Assembly (NCBI RefSeq): GCF_004521915.1
Contig: NZ_SDKD01000013.1
Location: 1-64,000, forward strand
Length of the DNA: 64,000 nt
DNA from: Brevibacillus migulae
Lineage (GTDB): Bacteria > Bacillota > Bacilli > Brevibacillales > Brevibacillaceae
Direction of reading: 5' to 3'
How positions within the stretch are numbered: the first letter of the stretch is position 1; each line of letters opens with the position of its first letter. Positions 26,032 to 32,818 of this stretch are shown piece after piece. The position numbers and the translations under genes are program-made. The notes under the pieces were generated by a model, which did not search any database, had not been told where the DNA came from, and saw only the letters and a list, made by a program, of their open reading frames with translations.

Positions 26032-26559
26032 TTATGACACACCCGTCCGGCAATCCCTCCACAGACCTGTTTTGCGTCCATACAAACAGATAAAGTGGAA
26101 AAAGGCAAGCGTCAAACATTGTATGACAAGATAAACGGGAAATGAGCTGGCGATGTTCCATTTCGTATAATAAAAAATCTGCAAATGCAATCCTGCCCAT
26201 TCAATGCTGATGCCAGCCAATGACCACAGCAGCATGTACAGCAGGACATAGATTCCCTTCAAATTCCACCTGTCATACAGGTACACAAAGATATACCCGA
26301 TTGGTGGATATAAAACAAAGTAAAAGATCGCATCAAACAGTTCATACTTTTCATGGTCATTCAGATTAAAGTAATCGAAGGGAGGCGCCGCCAGTACATG
26401 ATCCAATTCGTTGGCAATCGTCAAGGTAAATACGAAGAGCAAAACCGTTAACACAAATGGAAATCTCCGGGGCAACAGAAGGGCAGCTCCCCAACCAAGC
26501 AAACAAGCCGCGACAATGATCCATTCATTCACATCGATTGCTTTTGGTAAAGGCAACAT
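26032..26559 (-). CDS. CBO0543-like membrane protein
   Basis: A 175-residue protein with about five helices and the segments FNLNDHEKYELFDAIFYF, YIFVYLYDRWNLKG and SIEWAGLHLQIFYYTKWNI, then SSFPVYLVIQ. It resembles the CBO0543 family of small membrane proteins from spore-formers; function unknown. ATG 26559 overlaps the stop of the upstream gene (TAATG), so it is translationally coupled. An in-frame extension of 95 residues further up lies in that gene and is not real. Confidence 0.7.
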   Translation of the reverse strand: MLPLPKAIDVNEWIIVAACLLGWGAALLLPRRFPFVLTVLLFVFTLTIANELDHVLAAPPFDYFNLNDHEKYELFDAIFYFVLYPPIGYIFVYLYDRWNLKGIYVLLYMLLWSLAGISIEWAGLHLQIFYYTKWNIASSFPVYLVIQCLTLAFFHFICLYGRKTGLWRDCRTGVS

Positions 26560-27032
26560 TAACAAGCCCCCTCCTTGCCTATCAGACGGTGGAACCATTT
26601 GTACAACAACACGGCAATCGATATGGTACAAGCATAGGAGACTGCGGACCACCATGGTTTCCAGCCGGTAAAGTACAACAAGTGAAAATGTTCGCTGGCT
26701 AATTCCCTCGCTACTAACAAAAAGATAAGAAGAAGGGCAAAAATGCCTCTGAACAAGAATGTGCGATGTTTCGTAAAACACAATTCCACATACCAGATCA
26801 TCAGCAGCGGATTGAACAATAACCGTCCAGCCGCCATTACCCAATAAATATCATGCTTTTCCGGTATTGTAACCATTTTAAGATTAAGGTTTACGATCGT
26901 AACAAAGTTCTGTTCCAAACACATGAGAACCATCCACAAAAACAGGATTTCAAACAGATGCATTCGTTTCCTTACACAAACGAAGGCGATAATGAGAATA
27001 ACAAAGACGATATAGAAAAAGGATATTGCCAT
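26559..27032 (-). CDS. Membrane protein of unknown function
   Basis: 157 residues with about five helices, starting MAISFFYIVFVILIIAFVCV and ending in a basic, cysteine-tipped tail (LIGKEGAC). GGGGGAAGAAC precedes ATG 27032. It is the upstream partner of the CBO0543-like gene by a one-base TAATG overlap. No family recognised. A divergent gene for a related kind of protein begins 192 bases away. Confidence 0.68.
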   Translation of the reverse strand: MAISFFYIVFVILIIAFVCVRKRMHLFEILFLWMVLMCLEQNFVTIVNLNLKMVTIPEKHDIYWVMAAGRLLFNPLLMIWYVELCFTKHRTFLFRGIFALLLIFLLVARELASEHFHLLYFTGWKPWWSAVSYACTISIAVLLYKWFHRLIGKEGAC

Positions 27033-27224
27033 GTTCTTCCCCCTAGTAATTCAGGGATTTATTCCTGTAAGCTCCCCTGCAAACAGGTCTCCTATTCAAA
27101 AGATGAATCCTTGTGTTTCGGGAGGGGAAAAGGCTTCTCACCGAAGACCCATACATTTTTGCGTACGCTCATACTAGACGACCGTTCTTTCGCACATAAT
27201 ATTTGTAACTAAGGGGATGGTCTT

Positions 27225-28049
27225 TTGCCGAACTATATTCCGTACTTGCTTATCATACTGGTCTGCTTTTCCATGTTCCTTTGGCTGATCGCGCGCACTC
27301 GTAGCTACCAAACCGTTATCCTGTACCTGACTTACGTCGGAATGGTGTATATATTTGAGTATTTCGTGTTGGTCATTCTCGACGCATACGCATATATACC
27401 GCATTTTATTGCCAATCCTTATCTGGACAACATGCTGGGGGCTTTCGTATCCAACTTCGTCATCGTTCCGGTTCTTGCCAGCCTCATCGCTGTCCTGCAG
27501 CTGCATGTCGGTTGGATCATTGCCATATCCCTGCTTTTATGCGGCATTGAGTGGCTCTTTCTGCAATTGGGGATTTACCAATTGCATTGGTGGAAGATCT
27601 CCTATACCTTCCCCGGACTCCTGTTTTTCTTTTGGCTGACACGCTTATGGTACCGAAAAGTAATGGATGGAAACCGAATCTATCAATATATCACCTTTCT
27701 TATGTTTACCTTTACCGTGGTCGACAGCGCCGTCTTTCTGTTGCTGCTGTCCGGGATCCGTCAATTTCAGCCCGGTGTGTATGAAAATATGTATCGGGAT
27801 GATGTGTTCTTTAGCGCTTTGTATGCGTTTATCAAAATGCTTGTATTGGCAAACAGCATCTACTGGTCTGCGAAATTACGCTTTGCCTTCATCGCGATAG
27901 GGGCTATTCTGGTCGGGCAGTTCTCGCTGATTCAAGCGGGAATCTTGAAGCTCTATGTGCCTTATGGTACTTTTCTCCTGATCTACCTCTTCGCTTGTAC
28001 CCTGATTATCTGTTTACTCCGTTATACGAGGCGTTTTTTTCGGTCATAA
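27225..28049 (+). CDS. Polytopic membrane protein related to the CBO0543-like gene
   Basis: A 274-residue protein with about eight helices. It shares with the protein at 26032-26559 a signature of IEW, then spaced L-x-L-x-I, W-x-I and FP (here IEWLFLQLGIYQLHWWKISY followed by TFP). Start TTG 27225 is preceded by GGGGATGG. Function unknown. Divergent from the two-gene unit, with which it may work. An inverted-repeat terminator follows. Confidence 0.68.
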   Translation: MPNYIPYLLIILVCFSMFLWLIARTRSYQTVILYLTYVGMVYIFEYFVLVILDAYAYIPHFIANPYLDNMLGAFVSNFVIVPVLASLIAVLQLHVGWIIAISLLLCGIEWLFLQLGIYQLHWWKISYTFPGLLFFFWLTRLWYRKVMDGNRIYQYITFLMFTFTVVDSAVFLLLLSGIRQFQPGVYENMYRDDVFFSALYAFIKMLVLANSIYWSAKLRFAFIAIGAILVGQFSLIQAGILKLYVPYGTFLLIYLFACTLIICLLRYTRRFFRS

Positions 28050-28064
28050 CAGCCGCGCCATACG

Positions 28065-28098
28065 AAAAAAGGAGCCTTTATCATCAGGCTCCTTTTTT
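28065..28098. terminator. Bidirectional terminator
   Basis: AAAAAAGGAGCCT / AGGCTCCTTTTTT (28065-28077 and 28086-28098) lies between two convergent genes and has a T run on both strands. Confidence 0.9.
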
Positions 28099-28109
28099 CC
28101 ATAATTGCT

Positions 28110-29117
28110 TTACACACTGGCCAGTTCTTTTCGATTAGGGGCATGTGGAGGCTCTTCCAGCCATTCCCTGGCAATCAAGAGATCCATTCCCTCCTTGCCG
28201 TATTGCAGAATTTCCGAAATGAGCCCTGAATAGAAGGCGACCAAATCAACCCGAGTCACTGTCGACAAGGCGTGCCCGATATAGGTAAGCCCTCCGGAAT
28301 TGATGATATTCATAAGCGTCATGATCATCCGCTCAGAAAAAGGCGAAACCGTCGAAGTCGTTACCTCTGTGTTCACCATGATGGTCCCTAACAGATCTTC
28401 TTCGATCATCTTTTCGTTCAGGGCTTGAATTTGCTTGGAGGCAAGATGTTTCCCTTTTATCAGGTAACGTTTCAGTTCCTCATCCTTGACCACCTGGATG
28501 AAGGCGGTAAGGAGAATCAAGCCAAAATAATTGCGCTCAATGTTGAAAAATGCTTCCGATAGCTCGATCACGTTGAGCGGCCTCTGCGGCTCCATCCATT
28601 TGGACAGGAAGGTTTCCTTCACTTTCAGAAATTCAACCTTGTCCGGGTACGGCATCATGGGCGGACGGTCGTAGATCCCTTTTTCCAGCATCAGTGCCGT
28701 GGCTTGATTATACAGCTCTTGCGTGGTATCCAAGCATTGGGTGAAAAAGAAGCGCACATCCTCCCGTGCGACATTGGACAACAGCACGCTGTATGTAAGC
28801 AGTCCCATGCGGCTCATCCCGTATAAATAACTCAGCGGAAACATATCGAAAAAGAGAGGCGGCGCGTTTAAATCGACATCTTCCTCCGAAAAGCCGACCG
28901 GAATCGGGATTCCTTCTTTCGTGAAAATGTTCGCAATCTCTTTTACATGGGTTTCCGACGCTTGCAGCCCTTTCTCGACCAAACGCTTCGCTTCCTCATC
29001 CTTGAACCATTGGAGAAAATGCTTGGACATACATATCGATATCGTATCACTGATGTAAGTGGACCATAACGCAGCGATCTCGGTTGAAGACAGGCTGACA
29101 ACATGTTTGTGCTCCAT
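28110..29117 (-). CDS. DUF3231 family protein
   Basis: A 335-residue soluble helical protein made of two similar halves (about 5-165 and 175-330), each beginning with a helix such as LSSTEIAALWSTYISDTISI and carrying an SETHVKEIANIF / LASKQIQALNEK type segment. This is the DUF3231 layout found in spore-forming Bacillota; the fold looks ferritin-like, but the role is unknown. ATG 29117 has CGAGGAGAATGAG before it; an upstream ATG adds 12 residues before the site. Confidence 0.85.
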   Translation of the reverse strand: MEHKHVVSLSSTEIAALWSTYISDTISICMSKHFLQWFKDEEAKRLVEKGLQASETHVKEIANIFTKEGIPIPVGFSEEDVDLNAPPLFFDMFPLSYLYGMSRMGLLTYSVLLSNVAREDVRFFFTQCLDTTQELYNQATALMLEKGIYDRPPMMPYPDKVEFLKVKETFLSKWMEPQRPLNVIELSEAFFNIERNYFGLILLTAFIQVVKDEELKRYLIKGKHLASKQIQALNEKMIEEDLLGTIMVNTEVTTSTVSPFSERMIMTLMNIINSGGLTYIGHALSTVTRVDLVAFYSGLISEILQYGKEGMDLLIAREWLEEPPHAPNRKELASV

Positions 29118-29253
29118 CTCATTCTCCTCGTGAACCTTTGATCCAAAATTCATCTAAAGTTTCTCATAAGAAGGATGGAATTATGCAGACGGACCACGTT
29201 ATGATAGATGAAACGCAATGATCATCCATTTGAACGTACACGAGGAGGATTGT

Positions 29254-30207
29254 ATGGAGCAGCTATCCATGGTCAATAAATCGGATTTATCCAGGCTGAA
29301 GGGATTGGCAATGGCCTTTTTCGGCGCAGCGTTGTGGGGAATTTCAGGCGCTGCTGCCCAAGTGCTGTTTCAAGATATCGGCGTACCTCCTGGCTGGCTT
29401 GTCACCATTCGCCTGCTTTGTGCAGGGGGATTGCTGCTCGCCATCGGGTTATGCGGTCCGCACCGGCAGGAGGTCGGCAAAATCTGGACAAAGCCGGGTA
29501 ATCGTATGCAGCTGATCATTTTTGCCATCTTCGGGATGCTCGGTGTACAGTACACGTACTTTGCCGCGATTGAAGCTGGCAATGCCGCCACTGCCACCCT
29601 GCTGCAATTTTTAGGGCCTGTATTCATCACGGTCTATTTGGCTCTGCGCTCAATGAAATTGCCCACAGTACAAGAATTTTCAGCTCTTGCCTTAGCTTGT
29701 ACAGGGATGTTTTTGCTTGTGACCAACGGCTCTTTGAAGGAGCTTTCCATTTCTACGTCCGCAGTCCTCTGGGGCCTCGGCTCTGCTGTCACCGCTGCCT
29801 TCTATACCTTATATCCGAAGCAGCTGCTGAATAATTGGAATTCTCTGGTAGTCGTCGGCTGGAGCATGCTGCTTGGCGGACTGGGGCTGTCGATCATCAA
29901 CCCGCCCTGGCAGATCGGTTTGGAGCTGCTTACCGTCCAATCCCTGTCCCTGATTGGCTTTGTCATTCTATTCGGGACCTTGATTCCTTTCTATCTGTAT
30001 ATCGAGAGCCTGCGTTATATTTCTCCGGCAGAAGCCGGGCTGTTAAATTCGGCCGAACCTCTATGCGCTGTCGTCGTGTCCGTAGTATGGCTGCAGGTTT
30101 CTTTCGGTTTGTTTGAAGCTATTGGTGCCTTGTGCATCATCGCCACGGTTGCCTTGCTCACCACTCGACCGGGGAAACGGAAGACAGCAAGTGCGAGTAA
30201 GGACTGA
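29254..30207 (+). CDS. EamA/DMT-family transporter
   Basis: Ten-helix drug/metabolite transporter with two EamA repeats (about 18-150 and 165-300): GLAMAFFGAALWGISGAAA opens the first, and STSAVLWGLGSAVTAAFYTL the second. GTLIPFYLYIESLRYISPAE is typical of the family. 317 residues. ATG 29254 follows GAGGAGGATTGT. It probably exports a small metabolite or amino acid; no substrate clue in the context. Confidence 0.87.
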   Translation: MEQLSMVNKSDLSRLKGLAMAFFGAALWGISGAAAQVLFQDIGVPPGWLVTIRLLCAGGLLLAIGLCGPHRQEVGKIWTKPGNRMQLIIFAIFGMLGVQYTYFAAIEAGNAATATLLQFLGPVFITVYLALRSMKLPTVQEFSALALACTGMFLLVTNGSLKELSISTSAVLWGLGSAVTAAFYTLYPKQLLNNWNSLVVVGWSMLLGGLGLSIINPPWQIGLELLTVQSLSLIGFVILFGTLIPFYLYIESLRYISPAEAGLLNSAEPLCAVVVSVVWLQVSFGLFEAIGALCIIATVALLTTRPGKRKTASASKD

Positions 30208-30268
30208 CGACAGCCCTGGAAGTTTGGTAACATTATGGGTATCTTTTTGCCACAAAAAGGGGGCTCGC

Positions 30269-31390
30269 ATGTTGAATACTCATAACGCGGATGCTCAAGA
30301 TGATGAGATCTATCTGTATGTCGGATCATACACCAAGCACTCACCCACAGGCATAACGATTTATGCTTTTCAGCAGCAAACCGGAGAGCTGCGCTATATC
30401 GATAACGTCACGGGCATTGAGAACCCCTCCTATCTGGTGATTCATCCCCAAAAAAGCCAGCTGTACGCGGTCAGTGAAATGATGGAGTCACAGGGAAAGC
30501 AAAGCGGCCTGGTGGTTGCTTATGCGGTCGATCCTCACACGGGCAAGCTCAGTCCGGTAAATCACCAATTCTCGGAAGGTTCGGCACCTTGCTATCTCAG
30601 TCTGGATCGAACAGGTACGCATGTGCTTGTCGCCAATTATGGCGGGGGAACGATCAGCCTGCTGCCGCTGGAGGAAAACGGGCAGCTTGCCCCAGCCGCC
30701 TGCACCATTCATCATCAGGGCAGCAGCGTCAAACCGCAGCAAAACGCGCCGCATCCCCACTTCATCCAGTATGATCCCGGCCACTCCTATGTGTTTGTCG
30801 CTGATCTCGGGATCGATCAGCTGCTGCTGTATCGGCTAGAGCCCGCCTCACTCTCTTTGATGCTGCATCAGACCGTGTCCCTGCCAGCAGGTGCCGGTCC
30901 CCGTCATATCGCTTTTCATCCGGAACGAGACTATGTCTATGTGATCAATGAGCTGGACTCCACGATTACAGCCTATACCTTTTCACGTGAAGCCGGGATG
31001 CTGCACGCCATCCAGACGATTTCCACCCTGCCCGATGGGTGGGAAGGAAGAAATGACTGTGCCGACATCCATCTGTCTCCCTGCGGCCGGTTTTTGTATG
31101 GCTCGAATCGCGGTCACGACAGCATCGCGGTGTACCGGATCGATGATGCCACTGGACGCCTGGCAAGGCTTGAGCATGTATCCACGCATGGGCTCAAGCC
31201 GCGCAATTTTGTAATCGCTCCCAATGGCCGCTTTCTGTTGGCAGCCAATCAAGGCTCGGATAACATCTTCACCTTCCAAATCGATCCACAAACGGGAAGG
31301 TTGCAAAAAATCAGTGAGCTTGCTGGAATCTCGCAGCCAGTATGCTTGAAAATGGTGGAAAAAAGGATGCTTGCCCATGAAGCTGGATAG
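30269..31390 (+). CDS. Lactonase-family seven-bladed beta-propeller (YkgB/Pgl-like)
   Basis: 373-residue beta-propeller of the 6-phosphogluconolactonase family. Signatures are YVGSYTKHSPTGITIY, NPSYLVIHP, HVLVANYGGGTISLLPL, GAGPRHIAFHP and YVYVINELDSTITAY, then DIHLSPCGRFLYGSNRGHDS. It may hydrolyse 6-phosphogluconolactone in the pentose phosphate pathway. ATG 30269 follows AAGGGGGCTCGC. Its end overlaps the WYL regulator start by 14 bases. Confidence 0.87.
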   Translation: MLNTHNADAQDDEIYLYVGSYTKHSPTGITIYAFQQQTGELRYIDNVTGIENPSYLVIHPQKSQLYAVSEMMESQGKQSGLVVAYAVDPHTGKLSPVNHQFSEGSAPCYLSLDRTGTHVLVANYGGGTISLLPLEENGQLAPAACTIHHQGSSVKPQQNAPHPHFIQYDPGHSYVFVADLGIDQLLLYRLEPASLSLMLHQTVSLPAGAGPRHIAFHPERDYVYVINELDSTITAYTFSREAGMLHAIQTISTLPDGWEGRNDCADIHLSPCGRFLYGSNRGHDSIAVYRIDDATGRLARLEHVSTHGLKPRNFVIAPNGRFLLAANQGSDNIFTFQIDPQTGRLQKISELAGISQPVCLKMVEKRMLAHEAG

Positions 31391-32333
31391 ACTGCTTGCC
31401 ATCACCATGATTCTCATCCATAAAAAACGTATCCAGGCAAAAGAGTTAGCCGAGATGTTCGACGTGTCCGTACGCACCATCTATCGGGATATCGAGACGA
31501 TCAATCAGGCTGGCATCCCGATCGTCAGCTATCCCGGCGCGAACGGAGGCATCGGTATCGTCGATAGCTATCGGCTCGATAAAAACGTCCTCACCAAAGA
31601 AGAGATGGCCGCCATCGCGATTGCGTTAAAAAGTGTTTCCACTGGATATCAAGACAATCATACCAATGTCGTTCTCAGCAAAATCGAAGGGATGCTGCGC
31701 ACCCAGGAAGCCCAAGTCTTCAAAACGATCAGTGAGCAGGTGTTTATCGATGTCAGCCCATGGGATGCAGAGCTCTCGCAAAAGGAAAAAATCACGCAGC
31801 TCCGGCAGTCCATCGCCGCCTCCCACCTTGTTTCTTTTGTCTATCATCCCGCTTCCGGCGAACCATCGCAGCGTACCGTCGAGCCGCATACGCTCATGTT
31901 AAAGGCGCAGAAGTGGTATCTGTATGCCTTTTGTACGAGTCGTCAGGATTTCCGGCTTTTCAAGGTAGCACGCATGAAGGATCTTTTCATTCACCCAGAT
32001 GACACTTTTGAACGGAAAGAAATCGCGTTGGATCAAAACGTCTGGAGCAAAGAATGGCACTCTTCCACGCAGGTGATCGAGCTAGTCTTGCGGTTTTCGC
32101 CACAGATGCGGCACAGGGTAGAAGAATGGTTCGGCTTGGAGTCGATTACGCATGAAGACGATGGATCATGCATCGTCCGTGTCGACTATCCGGAGGACGA
32201 ATGGCTGTACGGTTTTGTGCTTAGCTTCGGACACTATGTCGAAGTGATTGAACCTCCTCATCTCAGAAACATCATTCGCGATCGTGCCCAAAAAACATTT
32301 TCGCTCTACGCTACCATCCCTCAAGAAACATGA
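31377..32333 (+). CDS. DeoR-HTH / WYL-domain transcriptional regulator (YobV-like)
   Basis: N-terminal winged helix (about 1-60; KRIQAKELAEMFDVSVRTIY) and a central to C-terminal WYL region that senses a ligand through HLVSFVYHPASGEPSQRTVE and the WYLYAFCTSRQDFRLFKVAR strand. A WCX-like C-terminus completes the usual 318 residues. ATG 31377 overlaps the lactonase gene. It may control the zinc-ribbon gene 60 bases downstream, where a TGACA/TGTCA palindrome overlaps the promoter. Confidence 0.87.
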   Translation: MKLDRLLAITMILIHKKRIQAKELAEMFDVSVRTIYRDIETINQAGIPIVSYPGANGGIGIVDSYRLDKNVLTKEEMAAIAIALKSVSTGYQDNHTNVVLSKIEGMLRTQEAQVFKTISEQVFIDVSPWDAELSQKEKITQLRQSIAASHLVSFVYHPASGEPSQRTVEPHTLMLKAQKWYLYAFCTSRQDFRLFKVARMKDLFIHPDDTFERKEIALDQNVWSKEWHSSTQVIELVLRFSPQMRHRVEEWFGLESITHEDDGSCIVRVDYPEDEWLYGFVLSFGHYVEVIEPPHLRNIIRDRAQKTFSLYATIPQET

Positions 32334-32364
32334 CAAGCTGCTGTCAAGTTTGGTGCGCTATACT
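32331..32364 (+). promoter_or_regulatory. Operator and promoter of the zinc-ribbon gene
   Basis: TGACA-N6-TGTCA (32331-32346) is followed by a TATACT -10 (32359-32364). The palindrome covers the -35 zone. It begins at the stop codon of the WYL regulator gene, the likely binder. Confidence 0.5.
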
Positions 32365-32393
32365 GGTGCCAATCAGACAGGAGGTTGATCGAT

Positions 32394-32666
32394 ATGGAGC
32401 AACACCAAGCATGTCAAAGCTGCGGAATGCCCCTGACAAGTCCAGAACAATGGGGAACCAACCAGGATGGCAGCAAGCACGCCGAATACTGTGTGTATTG
32501 CTATGAGCAAGGCGCGTTTACGCAGCCGGATTTTACCCTCGAGCAAATGGTAGACTTCTGTGTCCCTTTTTTAGTCGAGGAGGGCATGCAGGCAGAACAG
32601 GCAAGAGCCATGCTGCAAGCCAGCCTGCCTCACCTGAAGCGTTGGAAAGCGGTAGAAGCCAACTAG
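32394..32666 (+). CDS. Small zinc-ribbon protein
   Basis: A 90-residue protein with four cysteines (ACQSCGMPL and YCVYCYEQG), the putative zinc-ribbon pattern C-x2-C...C-x2-C, then a helical tail (FTLEQMVDFCVPFLVEEGM). Often found beside transcription regulators. AGGAGG lies 9 bases before ATG 32394. Confidence 0.8.
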   Translation: MEQHQACQSCGMPLTSPEQWGTNQDGSKHAEYCVYCYEQGAFTQPDFTLEQMVDFCVPFLVEEGMQAEQARAMLQASLPHLKRWKAVEAN

Positions 32667-32694
32667 CGCGGAATGGCGATGCTTGGCATTAGAA

Positions 32695-32733
32695 AAAACT
32701 TGGATCCGCCAAGTTTTGGCGGGGCTTAGTTGC
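32695..32733 (+). repeat. Dispersed hairpin repeat, copy A
   Basis: About 39 bases beginning AAAACTTGGATCCGCCA and continuing through TTTTGGCGGGGC to CTTAGTTGC. It can fold on itself (CGCCA...TGGCG). Near-identical copies in other intergenic regions are at 48119-48161 (opposite strand) and, as a left half, at 58939-58959. Confidence 0.6.
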
Positions 32734-32771
32734 TCTTATGTCGTTGAGAATTTTGTAAATTCTTATCGACC

Positions 32772-32806
32772 AAGAAAACCCCTGACCATCCCAGTCAGGG
32801 GTTTCC
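32772..32806 (-). terminator. Terminator of the M14 peptidase gene
   Basis: AAACCCCTGAC / GTCAGGGGTTT (32776-32786 and 32794-32804) with a TTTTC tail on the minus strand. Confidence 0.75.
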
Positions 32807-32818
32807 TACTGCCGCTAT

